Shown: one piece after another, positions 45,254 to 58,168 of the stretch
How the letters are laid out: the number at the start of each line of letters is the position of its first letter
How positions within the stretch are numbered: position 1 is the first letter of the stretch
Assembly: GCA_030407005.1 (NCBI GenBank)
Contig: JAUDYN010000007.1
Span: forward strand, 2,480,001 to 2,544,000
From: Desarmillaria ectypa
Lineage: Eukaryota > Basidiomycota > Agaricomycetes > Agaricales > Physalacriaceae
Reading direction: 5' to 3'
Length of the DNA: 64,000 nt
Position numbers and translations under genes: made by a program
Notes under the pieces: model-generated
What the model was told of the DNA's origin: nothing
The model's database searches: none
The model's input: the letters and a program-made list of their open reading frames with translations, nothing else

Positions 45254-46194
45254 TACTTTGTTCTGTGATTGATGCGTTACTATTAGGCAAGATTGAATTT
45301 TCTCCTTATCTTTATTGGTGAAGGCGCGTGTGTGTTCATTTCATGATCATTATCATGGGAGCGATGGCCCGGGACTTGAATGTGGCTATATCTTTTAAAA
45401 GTTTCAGACTGTGTCAAGACGTGTCCTTAAGTCAAACAAACTAGTATAATTCAAGAGGCATATCGTCTTGATTGCCTACGAAGAAGTATGTCTGTACCAG
45501 TTCTGATAACAACATGTGAAAAGTTGCGAGGATTTCCGATCGATTTCTTACAATGATATCTGTACGAGATGTTCTGAAAGGCTCTCTAGCACATCATCGT
45601 GAATGGTGACCGCGTAAGCATCTTTCTCCAAGTCGTGGCCAGATGCAAGGGTCGCCTTGGTTTAACTTCTCTGAGTGTCCTGCTCTGGGCCGATCCACCC
45701 ACACCTTCCAGGTCCTAGTCACCGTCATCATCGTCTTCGTACTAGCAAGCAGCCCCTAAGAGTAGCGTAGATCTGCAATTTAGTATAATTACTTTAGTAT
45801 TCAAACCTTTGATGCTAGTTCTGAGAGGCCACACCTTGCGGGGTGTACGCCGAATCAGTTTGGCTAAAACAGTATTCGGTACCGTAGCACAAGTATGTGT
45901 GGTACAGACTCTGGTTAGTTTCCTTCTCAGGGACATGAAAACCAGAAATAAACATCCCACCACCACCACTAGCCTGGCAAGACGCGGAACTCGTACCTGC
46001 ATATAACGCCACCACGTGCAATATCTGTGGTATCACGTGTCACGCCAACGCGTATGCAATGCTAGTCCTCTGCCTTATTTTCTTTTTCTGCTTTGCTCGG
46101 ATCTGCAGCGTGCTGATTTCGTTACGACTGCCAGCACCGATTCAATGCAGTGATTATTGTTTTCTGTAGGGCTTCATTAGGAAAGTTCGCCAGT
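45254..46194. other. Intergenic region, no gene seen
   Basis: No coding pattern on either strand beyond short frames. Confidence 0.4.
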
Positions 46195-46880
46195 GACATC
46201 CACCATGAGCGACACAGCACCCGCAGTACAACGCTCAGCAGCATTCAACAAGTATATGTTGTATGAGAACAGACTGCGATTTTTTGTTATTGCTTCCAAC
46301 ATCGCCGACTCGAGGCATCGAATCATCAAGATTGACCGAAGAACTTTCCTTGGTCGAGGATGAGGTAGAGTACACGGAAAGTAGATGAGTATCATGCTCA
46401 AGATGCTCGACGATGGAAACAAGAGCTCTGGAGGGCTGGGGAAGGCGAAGATGTTCTTTGGGATCTCAGGTGAGCGACTTTGTCCTGCGCAGCGACTGTG
46501 ATCATAATGAAGCTTAGGACCCGTCCGTTTCACTGCGAGATGGTACATGGTTATCATCACAAAGCGCCCTGCAATCACCCTACTCGGCGGCTACTATCTC
46601 CATCACTGTGAAAACACTGAGATAGTTCCTGTCTGTTTCAACCGTGGGATCGAGAAGGCGGCGGAGGAGCAGCGACTCTCGACATGTCAAAAAACTTTTA
46701 CTTCAGGTATGCTGTTTGTCGTGTCGGCACTACGGAAATTGATTATTTTCTAGCTATAGCTATGACCTGGCTTGATCCTTGCAGCACAATCTCACTGCTA
46801 CCATTCATTCTGTCCACGAAAAATGGGCCTTCAATGACAGATACGCGTGGAACTTCAACATGATGGCACCTGACGATGGT
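46195..46880 (+). pseudogene. Fragment of a FIG4-type SAC-domain phosphoinositide phosphatase
   Basis: Only the first ~220 residues of a protein that is normally some 900 long are visible, in broken frames. [19 protein letters not shown] and [10 protein letters not shown] are followed by a shift to [12 protein letters not shown], then another shift to [20 protein letters not shown]. After a normal-looking intron come VRFTARWYMVIITKRPAITL and YYLHHCENTEIVPVCFN, then KNFYF / SYSYDLA, a TGA, and SLQHNLTATIHSVHEKWAFN. No SAC catalytic CX5R segment follows. FIG4 dephosphorylates PI(3,5)P2 at vacuoles. A functional copy would have to lie elsewhere. The break after about 46880 suggests a partial duplication or a deleted gene. 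Confidence 0.82.
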
Positions 46881-47915
46881 TTGTCATCGATTCATCGTCT
46901 GAACCAATTACTACATTTAAACACGAAGCTGCTTCCGATGTCAGCGTCGCAACGTTGTCCAAACGCGTATTACGACCCTGGTTTTGTTGAACTTTCGCTT
47001 CGAGATCTGTAATTTTCGTCTCACCGGAGTTTGCAATTGGGGGAGATGGTGTCGTAGGCCCCACTATCATGATCTCATCTATGACAACCTGTGCGTTTGT
47101 TTATCCACTGTAATTCGACTTGTAACGCCGCTTTAACGCCCAACTCATGTTCCAATCCGTTCGCTTTCCCGAAGGAATGTACTGCGTTGAGTGAGTGGCG
47201 GCCGCGTTCGTGCTCGGAGCTCCCGGGTTACCTACGTTTCAAGAATGCCTGCTTCTCTGGTAGTAGTAGTGAACTGGACCAGTCATTGAGTCGAAGTCCA
47301 GATCTCGAGACGTTGGGGTAGAGAGAAATGCCGGCATCTAGGCGTTGCACAAAGAATGGGCCCAAGTTTTTCTACAAGAAAGTAAATTGCAGGTGCCTAT
47401 TATTATACTGTATTATTCCGTTTTGGTGGGAATAACTGTTTTTGTGTTGGGGTTCAACGTTGGAACCGTTAACGCTCTGTACTCAATGTCCATTGGTATG
47501 ACCTATCCTACTAAGTATCTTGATTGAGAGAGAGAGGTGAGATGCCGAGCTTGCCGCCGGAATGCAGATCTGAACATGTCATGGTGATGAATAAGCGGTC
47601 CAAGAGCCAGACTTGGCTCTAGTTCAATAGCTCCGGGTCTGTGCTTCAATATTGTGTTCTCAATCTACTGTTCAATGCATGGAAATGTCGGGAGGCTGGG
47701 AGCAATTAATTAATTACAAGTATTAATTCTGATGTGGCGGTATCTCTTGTTTTCAGCCAAGCTGCGGGGTTTATAACCTACTATCATCTTGGTTGTCGTA
47801 AATTCAAAGAAGTCGAACCTAGTCCAAGTTCGAACACTCCGAAATTAACACCCGGGCGGCGTTGATTGCCATTTACGGATTTTAGAACGTCTACGGTTCT
47901 CTCGCCACTATCGCC
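46881..47915. other. Intergenic region, no gene seen
   Basis: Flank between the FIG4 fragment and MZT1. Frames at 47091 and 47345 have no recognisable features. Confidence 0.4.
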
Positions 47916-48241
47916 ATGTCCTCACACGAAGCGGAACGTATCAGCTCTGCGCAGCAGACCCTGGACAGTAAGAATTTCGCTTTCATAACGAACGCTGTAC
48001 ATGACGCATCTTTTATAGTTCTTCACGAAATTTCACAGCTTTTGAATACGAGACTAGACCGAGAGACACTGACGACATGCGTGAGGATGATAGAAAGCGG
48101 TGTCAATCCTGAAGCACTGGCGGTACGGGAACACTTTCTTGCGCAATACAAAGGTCCATCTGATGACAAGTATCACAGGCTGTGATCCAGGAGCTTCGAC
48201 GGGAGAGTTCTGCATTGGACCCTAGTTCTGTTTCTCGGTAA
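47916..48241 (+). CDS. MZT1: Mitotic-spindle organizing protein 1 (MOZART1)
   Basis: Small partner of the gamma-tubulin complex that helps recruit it to spindle pole bodies. Exons 47916-47967, 48019-48122 and 48179-48241 give 72 residues, normal for the family. Key text: [34 protein letters not shown] and [13 protein letters not shown], the full MOZART core. Without splicing the frame runs on to 48185 but then contains intron sequence inside the conserved LD-LHEIS block and lacks the last helix, so the spliced model is preferred. Introns are 51 and 56 nt. Confidence 0.94.
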
Positions 48242-48753
48242 CAAGCCCCGTGGCACTTGAACGGAACCATAAGAGAATGGGGTTTGTTGTGATGGTCCTG
48301 CTCTTCATCATTTCCTGGCTATAGACGCTGAGATTTGTATCACGGCAGGCTGACGATGTATTGGTTGCCTGATTAGGTGGCAACAGCTCGTGGCGCAGAT
48401 GATGCTGTACTGTAATATTTTACTATCAATTTTTACGTTGGAGAAAAACGGCGAATCTGAGGATAAAATGCACCTAGGAAGGGTGCAGGATATCCTACAG
48501 GAAAAAAAACTCATGAATAAGAAAATGAAGTAACCTAATCGAGCGAAGGTGGCTCCTGCCGTTGTGGCGGCCGAACTCTCTCGGTAATTCCAAACTTGTA
48601 CCTGCGCACTAATCTGTCCCTTTGCTCATCGTCAGCCACAACGACAACGACACCCTTGTCGTTCCTCACCCCCTTCTACCGCTCTGGCCTTGGTTGTTTC
48701 GGTCGCACTGTCACACTTTTAAGCGCTTTCCCAGCGTCTTCACTACCTACCAC
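48242..48753. other. Intergenic region upstream of the ZDS-type gene
   Basis: No coding pattern. In-frame codons before the ATG at 48754 are judged to be leader sequence. Confidence 0.4.
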
Positions 48754-51496
48754 ATGCAGCCTTCGACGTACGACATCCAACGCGAGGTCGAAGCCCTCCG
48801 CGACATCAAGAGACGTTCGACGACACCAGGTGCACTTGCTATCGACCCAGATTTGCCCAATCAGTCGTCGCCAACATCGCCGACGAGTACATATTGGTCA
48901 GGAGCACAGACGTCAGACGGTGATTCGTCAAGCAGCTCACACGATGATGGCTCCAGTTCCGACCATGGCAGCCTCATGGGCGGCATAGATGGCCCCAACA
49001 ACCCTGCAGACGATCCCTTCCACCTTTTCTGGGTCCCCGCTAGTGTCCATCCCGAAATTGCCCCTGCTGAATTTCGCGCCTTTCTTAAGGAACACGCCAG
49101 ATCGCCGCCGCCTGGAGATGGGAGTACCACCCCCAGCCGGTCCAGTTCAATATCGTCGCTTTCGTCTGGAGGCCTAGGAAGGAAGAAGTCGATGCTGAGT
49201 CGGCAGTACAGACCATCGGAGAATGATGGCGTCGAGGAAGAGGAAAAGATTGTGCCGCTAAGACGAAATCGGTCTAGCCTTCTCGCTAATCGAGGGCCTC
49301 AGCTCACGATAAGTGACCTGCAAAGACTGGAGGAGCTGGCAGAAGAGGCCTCAGAGAGCGACGACCCGTCGAAGCTGAGAAGTGTCCTGCGACGAAGTCT
49401 TAGTTTGAACATGTCCCCTACATGTGAGTACTACCGATAGTTCATCTATTTCATTGCATTTAACATGTACACTTTATAGCTATTGACACCATAGATGCAA
49501 TCCCGGAGACGGGCGACGAAGCGGATGCTCCCATAATCGTTCCGCCTCCCGGCCAAATCCTTCGCCGTGCCGCGCGCACCAGAATTCGGAAGGGTTCTGC
49601 TGGAGAAGGTGGCAGTCGTTTCGGTTTTTCGACCAGACGGGGCCCATCTGTTCGCTCTAACACAGCGCCAATCACTCTCGAAAAACGCACTTCAAGTGAT
49701 CGTTCTTCCAATGATCATGGAGAACCCGACGTCTTGACAGCAGCTCAGCGCCGACGGACGTTTGAAAACGAAACTAAAGCCAGACCAGAATCTTATAGCG
49801 AAGAGGCCTTCATTTTCGATGCCTATGTACGGGAGGAGGACGAAGAAAGCAACACGCCTGTCGTTATCACACCTTCTCCGCCTGACGAGCTTGCCTACGA
49901 CTTACCTTCCATTCAAACATCGACATCCCCCGATGATCAAGCATCTCTCCTCCAAGCGCTGGAACCCGTACTGCATCAGCCACAACCTCAGCGACTACTT
50001 GCTCCTGAACCTTCCGCAGATCAACGACCACCATCGCGGACACCATCGCCTCAGGAATCCTTAGCCCTGAGCGTGTCTTCTCATTCACCTGATCCACCTA
50101 CTGGTTCTTCTCCACCGGCACTTCTTCATGTACCTCCAAGTCCACCGGCGCATCATCGTAAAGAGAAAGATAAGAAGGGGCTGTTTGGCAAGTGGGGAAG
50201 TGACAAGGGAGGGAAAAAACTAGCAAAAGAAAAAGAGCGAGACAGTGGGGACAAAGAGAGGGAGTCTAGTTTTTTTGGATCTTTGTTTGGCGGGAAGAAA
50301 AGCAAAGAGGCTGATGGTCCCCCATCGATGGGCATTTCAGGTGGTGCAGCTGGCCGTGAAGCGGCCGCCGCGTTACTAGGCGCCTCAAAATCGTCCAAAT
50401 CCTATGTTCCTCCCCCATCGCCAAACGGTTCACAAGGAGGTCCAGGTGTCAATAACTGGTCACGGTATCCGATACACGTCGAACGCGCCATTTATAGGCT
50501 CAGCCACATAAAACTTGCGAATCCTCGCAGACCACTGTATGAGCAAGTTCTGATCAGTAATCTGATGTTTTGGTATCTTGGTGTCATCAAGGCGCAGAAT
50601 CCGACGACGCCTTCCAATGGTCAGGCGAACGCTGCGGGCATGGGTGCTGGGAACCAGGATAAAGAACAGAAGGAGCTCGAACAGCGGGAACGGGAACAGA
50701 AGGAACGGGCGGAGAGAGAACGTGCGGAGCAGGAGCGGCTAGAAAGAGAGCAGATGGAGAGTAAGAAGAGAGAAGCTTCACCACGACGCGGAGCTCTAAC
50801 GAAAGCACCCCCGGGCGGAGGTGGCCGACGAGCTGAAATACCTGTCAAAGGTCCTCAATATGAGATGCAGCATCGAGTGATGGAGCAGGAGTATAGTTAC
50901 GGCGGGTATAACGATCCCCCTAACCGGACGTCCTCAGCGCCTCCAAACATGGGGATGGGACAACCGTATCGGATGCAGCAGCAACCGCAAATGTACTCTA
51001 ATATGGGACAGGGCACGGTCGATCCAAATGCACTGGAGTATTATTATCCAAACGACATGATGCAGAATCAGCAGCAGCAACGTCTCCCTCCCGGTGCCAT
51101 GGCGCCTCTTGACCAGTCGAGTTGGCAACAGCCTCAGGGTCGACCAAATTCAACATCACCTCCCTCCGCTTCTGGTCCACGGCGATCACGTTCGCCACCA
51201 CCGCATGTAAGTCGGTTTTACTCTATTAAGTAAAACAGCTAACGCATTTCTGACAGGACATGATGTCGGGAGGTCGTACGCCGGGACGTTCGTTGTCGGC
51301 AACCGTGTTACCCTCACAGACACCTCCACCTGTGAATGGAAAGGTTCGTAAAGGACACAGCGCATACGCTGGGATGCCTCCCGGTGCGCGAAGACCACGG
51401 ACAGCAGAGGGTCAAGATCCCCACGCCAACGGATTCACGGAAGACGAAGACGTCCCACTTGCCTTATGGCAGCAACAGCAACATAGACGTCGATGA
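48754..51496 (+). CDS. ZDS1/ZDS2-type regulator of PP2A-Cdc55
   Basis: In yeast, Zds proteins bind Cdc55 (PP2A B subunit) and control mitotic entry, polarity and mRNA export. Exons 48754-49423, 49480-51206 and 51257-51496 encode 878 residues. The N-terminal block DPFHLFWVPASVHPEIAPAE is a family hallmark. The Zds C-terminal motif lies at about residues 570-610: RYPIHVERAIYRLSHIKLAN and PLYEQVLISNLMFWYLGVI. A highly charged EREQKERAERERAEQ helix follows, then a Gln/Pro-rich tail ending WQQQQHRRR. Ser/Pro-rich disordered stretches fill the rest, as expected. The start MQPSTYDIQREVEAL opens a coiled-coil helix and is the first ATG in frame with it. Confidence in the family is high; the exact cellular role in mushrooms is inferred. 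Confidence 0.9.
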
Positions 51497-52946
51497 TGTG
51501 TAAGGAACTGTATACCCAAAGTCAACTGTACAATGCCCTAATGCCCATTATTCCCTTCGGTGCTATTCAACTCCCTTGCTCCCATTTTGCCCTCTCCGTT
51601 CACCTCCATGTCTCATCTAGATTTTGCAATTTGGATTTCTCTCTCTTTCTCCTGCGTTCATTATTACTCTTTACGCATCCACATTCGCCAACGCACTCGT
51701 CATGATTTCCTTCCGCTTTCTATCTGCAGTCCTGGTGCTGGCCGACCATTAGCATTTGCATATCGCTGTGAATTCCGCTCCCCCTTGCTCTTCTCCCCTG
51801 ACACTCCACGTATCCTTTTATCTCTACTTTGTTGTAGGCATCCTTGTAAGGTTATTATCACGGACTGCACTACTGTATATGAAGGCCGCGGGAATGGGCA
51901 TCACCACTCGGACTATTTTACCCCACATACAATACTGCTAGCAATCCTTTTTTTTCGTTCTTCTTTCTCAACTTTGCATATCTCATCTCACCTTGTATTT
52001 CAAGTACGTATAGCTTGAAGGTTATCTCGTTGAACAGTTCTTAGTAGTAATGATTAGTACTGTCGTCAAGTTCGCATTAGTGGATTTATTGCGGTGCCGG
52101 CGAACCTTCTACTGATGGACTAAGACTTACGAGAGGCATCTAACAGTTACATGCAGTCATCAGTAACGCAACTATGTTTGTCAATGTTTCCTGTGTATAC
52201 TGAATGTTATAATGTTACAATTAGAGAACTGCCCTACGCTATCTAAAGCAATGTTTTCTAAAACCTTAGCATTGAGAATTCTTTTTGGTTGCTGCAGCCT
52301 AGTATAGGTGACCTTAACTAACTACAGCCGTTGGCTTGCGTTGATGTCGGATGGTATGCTGATTGGAAGAGCCCTAACGTCGAAAACGGAAGAATTCGGT
52401 TGCAATTAATGTAGCTGGTACACACCAGCGACTGATGCCACTTGACCCTCAAGCACCACTATCAGTACACACGGACGCTTGAAGAGTCATGATACAGCAG
52501 AAAAACACCAACACAGGCAGCTCTCGTAAACGTCTGCGTGACTGTAGCCTCAAAAATTTATCACTCCAAACCAAACGGGTATCATCGCAAAGGATAAGAA
52601 TTATTATGCAGGCAGCTGTTACCTGCACTGAAATGAGCACAAGAACGATAATGCAGACAACGGGTGAGAATGGACGCCGAGATAAGATTCAAAACGCTAG
52701 TAATCTCGCTAGTACTAGTTAGTACTCATATATGAGCGAAGCTTACGATTGGCTTGAAAGTTCCCCGGCAGTTTCCGACTCATGCATGTTTAGTCAAATT
52801 CCAACTGTTTCCGTTCCTTCCGTCTGACTTTATCATTGATCACAGATCATCACCTGGCATGGCGGACCGTAACCAAACTCCAGTAGCTATAAAATCATAT
52901 CGTCTTCCACTTGTCCGCCACCAAGGCCTCCCTACTCAAGAGCAGG
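51497..52946. other. Intergenic region of 1.4 kb
   Basis: Pyrimidine-rich 3' flank of the ZDS-type gene (about 51540-51990), then unremarkable sequence up to the aldehyde dehydrogenase. No supported gene. Confidence 0.4.
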
Positions 52947-55008
52947 ATGAACGAAACGAGTTACACCCCAGTTGCGAAGATACCTGAGGTGTGTGCTATA
53001 CTTTACCTTTACCCAATTTGACAGGATTGAAAGGCTTTTCGTAGATATATAATAAGCTCAGAGCGACGTTTCGGACGCGCAGAACGATATCTATTCCATG
53101 GCGCCAACAACAACTGTTACAAGTCGCTCGCATGGTACAAGACAACAAGGATCTTTTTGCCCAGGCTCTCTTCAATGTATGCTGTACCAGCCTATTTCCA
53201 GTCAATGAATCTCAGTCGCACATTAGGATGTCGGAAAACCGGCCATGGAGGCTTACTCTTACGAGATAAGCCCCATCCTTGAACGTGTAATGATTGCGGC
53301 TACCAACCTTCCCGAGTGGGCGAAGCCAGAACACAAGACTGAACTATTTGACCCTAATCAGAAGGCTTGGAACCCCAAAGTATACTTTGCACCCAAGGGT
53401 GTTGCACTCGTGATTGTGTCCGTATGACTGGCACACTTCACTAGTCCAGATTCTGATGCGCAGCTCCCACAGACCGTGGAACTTCCCCCTGATATTGTCA
53501 ATTCAACCCCTCATCGCTGCCATATCGGCGGGGTGCTGCTGTGCGGTCAAGGTTTCTGAAATCGCTCCCCATACCGGTCATCTTCTGGCGAATCTTGTTC
53601 CCAAGTACCTCGATAGAGAGGCTTACCAAATCATCCTGGGTGCTGTTCCTGAGACCACAAAGATTCTGGAGTTAAAATGTACGTTATTGGCGCGCCACTT
53701 CGTTCTATGAAGTTAAGCTCAATCTATCTTTGGCAGGGGACCATAGTATGTCGACATCACAAAGCAATTGATAGTGTTAACCGCGTCTATAGTTTTCTAC
53801 ACAGGCAATGGACATGTTGGGCGAATCGTTTCAACTGCTGCAGCGAAACATTTGACTCCTCTTACCCTAGAGCTAGGAGGTAAGAGTCCCGTCATCTTAG
53901 ATCCGTCGTACGACCTCGACGTTGCTGCGAAGAGGATTATGTATGGGAAAGTAACCAATTGCGGTCAAGTCAGTCTTCTTCAGTGATCTTCTCACATTTC
54001 TCAAACATTGCCGCCTAGATTTGTGTCGCTTCAGATTATCTCATAGTCCCTACCAACGGAAATCACGACATTCTGGCGAAAGTGGTGGAAGCACTCAGAC
54101 GTGCACATGCCTCGTTCTTCTCAGATGCTTCGCCTTTGGAATCCACTTCATATGCCCGGATCGTGTCGAAGAACCATTTTGACCGACTTAATTCCCTCCT
54201 GGCGCGGACGAATGGTACAATAGTACTTGGGGGCAAAGTGGACGCGGAGAGATTGAAAATCGAGCCCACCATCGTTACTGGCATTCAACCCGATGATGCT
54301 CTGATGGAGGGTGAGCTGTTCGGCCCTATCTTGCCTATCATTGAGGTTGGCACATTTGAGGACGCGTGCGAATTGGTGTCCCAAGGGTGAGCACATCCTT
54401 CGGATAACGGAAAATTATGTTGACATCGGTCGCTACCGTGACAGGGACCACCCATTGGTTTTGTATGCATTCACACAAAACGAGGACACTAAGGCTCTAA
54501 GTGCGTAGCTATGACTGTTACAAAGCGACTTGTACTTACTTCTCGTGTTCAGTTCGGGACTGTACAACAAGTGGAAACCTTGTTTACAATGACACATTCA
54601 TACAGTTAGCTGGTATATAAAGCATACGATTCTAAAACTACAGCTAATCTTTCCTGTAGTGGCCGAACTACCATTTGGAGGAGTTGGCGATTCTGGCCGT
54701 GCGTACATTGTATTTTTTGACGCACCACAGTCTTCTTACACTATTTCTATTTTATAGATGGTCGTCAAGGCGGCCGATACGGTTTTGAATCATTCGGTTA
54801 CCTGCGTTCATCAATAGACATGCCATTAGAGTATGTGGTGTTTGTTGTGTCTGTTACTCATGTTTATATACAAATTTTACGTAGGTTGGAGCCATTTTTG
54901 ACAGTCCGATACCCACCTTACACACCAGAAAACTTGAAGTTGTTAAATCCCAATATCGATGTCAATATTCCCCAATGCTCTCCTACAGTAGGTATCTTGA
55001 AGAAGTAG
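52947..55008 (+). CDS. Aldehyde dehydrogenase, ALDH3 / fatty-aldehyde type
   Basis: Oxidises aldehydes to acids with NAD(P)+. Twelve exons: 52947-52988, 53045-53176, 53227-53417, 53473-53678, 53737-53745 (9 nt), 53793-53968, 54019-54386, 54445-54500, 54553-54612, 54660-54698, 54758-54830, 54885-55008. They give 491 residues, normal for class 3. Start MNETSYTPVAKIP. Motifs: PWNFPLILSIQPLIAAISAG, SEIAPHTGHLLANLVPKYLD, FYTGNGHVGRIV, LTLELGGKSP (catalytic Glu), NCGQICVASDYLIVP (catalytic Cys, joined across intron 6) and LPFGGVGDSGHG. The end TVGILKK has no strong membrane anchor. The usual (G/S)PWN reads VPWN because of the intron 3 junction. All other key residues are present. Confidence 0.92.
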
Positions 55009-55303
55009 GACAGGCTGGAGAGGAGGAACGAGTGATATGTACTATATAGTATATACTTTCAGTTTGCTGTTGAAAGCCTTCTGTTCGTTGGTAATTACGA
55101 CTGTGGCAAACTTGGAAAAGCGAAACTTTGTAGTACACATTCCTTTTGTACATTTAAACACATAAACCATTGTACAGAGTGTGTACATCAATATGGAAGT
55201 CGAGAGATTAAGCCCCTATTCGGTGGCCTTTGCAATAAAATAGAGACAAATATCGACTTCGATCAAGTGCCTCATTATTGAGCACTCTCTACTTCTCTCC
55301 ACG

Positions 55304-56492
55304 ATGTCAGCGTATGTGCGAATATTATTTCCAACTGAACATTTTGAAATCATGATTTCAGAATAAAAACATCTTGGGCGGATGAAATCGACGAATTAGG
55401 TGCGCATTGCTTAGCTGAGCCGCCTCAATAGTCGTTAATGCTCGCATAGAGGCGCCAGTGCAGAAAATATCCGACTCCGTCGATGAGAATGGCATCCGAA
55501 CAACTGTAGAATATGTTTTGAATGATGAGGGAAAGAAGGTGAAGGTGTGTAGCGGTATTTCCTTCATTTCTTGTCCTGTCCTGAAAATTTACCAGATTAC
55601 CCGACGAATCAAACGGACCCTCCAAAAAGCTACCGTCGATCCTAAAATTGCGCAGCGTCAAAAATGGGCGAAATTCGGCCAAGAACGAGGCAATAAGCCT
55701 GGTCCTGATCGCGCAACGACGACGGTTGGAGAAAATGTGGGATTGAAGCTGAGCATCGGGAATAAGGTTCGTGCTTTTGCTTGTTCCACCTTGTGGATTG
55801 CTACATTGCGATTTACAGTCGACTGATGCTGAGCCCACGCAAGAAGAGAGCATGAAGAGCAAACTCACAAAATCCGGCGCTGGCAAGGTCAACTGTAGGA
55901 TTTGTAAGGGTGACCATTTCACTGCGAAATGTCCCTACAAGGATACGTTGGGCGCCCTTGATAACCCTGGTAAGATACCCTCATCTTGTGCCTAGAACGA
56001 TATCTTAATGCGAGGAACAGACACCGGTGCAGGACCCGATGATGGTCTAGCTAGCGACGCCACGCCTGCTGCGCCTGCCACAACGGGAGGCAAGTATGTA
56101 CCGCCTTCAATGCGTGCTGGGGCTAGCAGGCCAGGTGAATCCATGCGTGGCCTTTCTTCCGGTGGCAACAGGGACGACTACCCTACGTTGCGTGTCACGA
56201 ATGTCAGCGAAGATACGCAAGAGAACGATCTACGGGAACTCTTCCAGGTATTTGGTAGAATCATGCGTGTGTATGTTGGCAGAGACCGCGAAACTGGTGC
56301 TGGCAAGGGTTTTGCCTTTGTTAGCTTCGATGAAAGAGCCCATGCGCAGAGGGCAATGGAGAAGATGAACGGGTTCGGTTATGATAACCTCATTCTGAGC
56401 GTACAGTGGAGCCGTGAGTTTTCCTCACATCCTATGGGAAGAGTACATGTCTGATTGTCTTCTCATAGAACCACGGCCCGAGCAGAGATAGA
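55304..56492 (+). CDS. TIF35: Translation initiation factor 3 subunit G
   Basis: eIF3g contacts the 40S subunit and helps scanning. Seven exons: 55304-55311, 55362-55399, 55450-55544, 55596-55766, 55819-55969, 56021-56413, 56470-56492; 292 residues. The first exon holds only 8 coding bases (MSA-). Motifs: IKTSWADEIDEL, ITRRIKRTLQKATVD, WAKFGQERGNKPGPDRATTT, a CCHC-like knuckle CRICKGDHFTAKCPYKDTL, KYVPPSMRAG, and an RRM with LRVTNVSEDTQENDLRELF and GKGFAFVSF. The C-terminus is QWSQPRPEQR. Order and length match fungal eIF3g. The gene starts 295 bp after the aldehyde dehydrogenase stop, so this gap must hold its promoter. Confidence 0.94.
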
Positions 56493-57233
56493 GAGGCAGT
56501 AGTGTCGTTGATGCCGGCCGATCTCCCCTTAGTGTGGTCTTACATATGCTCTCGCTAATACATGTTTTGGGTGGACCTCAAGACGCCACTACAGCATTCA
56601 GAGAATGAAACGTTCAACCGTGAGTAAGGTCAAGTAAGGGCATATGGTAGACTGCAGATTCAATTCGTCGTTGCGTTCACTTTTACAGGGATACACAGAA
56701 GCAGGTGTCTATTTTCATCTTCTGCCCCTGCTTTGGTTACTGCCGAGCTTCCAAGCGTTCAGCCAGCTTGATGGCATTGACTTTGTCTACCCTCGTCGGT
56801 AGGCGTAGTGCTTTCTATGTCGCCCCCCTGATACAGCGATGTGCCGGTGATATGACTAGCTGACTAGCTTCTTGCCGCACGACGGTGGTGATGACAACCT
56901 CAGAAGTCAGTCCACCAGCTTCTCAGTGTTAGGTAACATTCACGGAGATGTCTAGTGGACTTCACTAAGATCGATCATGTTACGCAGACATCTACATATT
57001 CATGGGCCGGAGTGTGCTCCGACAGCCTTGCATCAGCAACGTGCATATCCATTTATTTACTTAATGTTTCAGAAAGGCTGAAGCTATCATACAGTGCAAA
57101 ATTCTTCATCTAATATAGGAACCCAACGAGTCATCTACCCACGACGCACTTCGTTGTCTGCCAACTTGAACACTTCAATCTATCACTCATGAATCATGAT
57201 GGTCATTCACCGAACACTTTACAACTGTCTGTG
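56493..57233. other. Intergenic region, no gene seen
   Basis: Convergent 3' flanks of eIF3g and the F-box gene. Confidence 0.4.
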
Positions 57234-58168
57234 CTATGCGTTAGTTCCACTGATCATCACCACGACTTTCGTGTCACCGCAGGTAACAGAAGACAGCCTC
57301 TCTAATGTCATCCCGTGGAGATTCATCATCCCCTTGGTGACAGAAAACACCTCCGGACCTACTTCTATGTACACTCTGCGAACAGACAACGGGAAGTCCA
57401 TGTGCATGCAAGGACGTGGATACTTACCCTTCGCTCTACTCAAAGACTTTTCCAGTTCGGCATATAGCCGCCTGGACGGCCGTGTTGGTTTCAAGTAGAG
57501 GTGAGTAAGTGAGGGTGCCTGACGAGCAAGGCGGGAAAATAAGTCGGGGGGATAGTCGTCGAAATCCTCGTAATGAATGTATCGAAGGCGGGGAAAGATG
57601 GGTAGCTCCTCGTTCTTCGATAAATGAACGGGAAAAGGCCCACGAAATGACAACTCTACAAGGTAGGGGAGCGACACTGGTGGCAACATATCACAGGCAC
57701 AAAACCCGCTGTGATAAACATGGAATGTTTCAAGCGTCGGAGACATCATGTCCATGAGGCGCTCGTACAGATGATTCTCATAAAAATCCTGCGAACAGAG
57801 TCACTATCGGCATTGGTCTAGGGTTTTTGAAAAAGTTAACTCACAAATACAGCACGGTTCGACCTGTAGGCAGCCAGCTCCTTTTTGGAACTCTCAGAAT
57901 CATTCGGATGTATTTCCATGTCGAAATAGAGATGGTGGACGTGTCTGTATGCCGGAGCAGTCTTGTAAAGAACCGAATATAGGGCGTTCAATTGACGCAG
58001 GCCGTATATAAAAATGCTGTAGAACCGCGTTTCTTTGGCAAGATTGTAGAAGGGCCTGGAGACTAGGGAGAGAGTGCGTCCAGTAGAGCCGCCATCCATA
58101 CAGGCAAGCTTGAATATTTCAAGCCAAATTTCGCAGGGAAGATTTGAGGCATTATGCGCACTGTTCAT
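57234..58168 (-). CDS. F-box protein, short
   Basis: Two exons (58168-57845 and 57788-57234, intron of 56 nt) encode 292 residues. The F-box lies at about residues 8-45: NLPCEIWLEIFKLACMDG, LSLVSRPFYNLAKETRFYSI. The rest is leucine-rich (LPYLVELSFRGPFPVHL, LPIFPRLRYIHYED, APSLTHLYLKP), as in the large F-box families of mushrooms that feed SCF ubiquitin ligases. The start is the first ATG before the F-box. Substrate unknown. A plus-strand frame over 57196-57498 is its shadow. Confidence 0.82.

Noticed and set aside
57196..57498. Plus-strand frame with a hydrophobic start resembling a signal peptide
   Set aside because: It lies over the F-box gene, whose own splicing and domain are clear.
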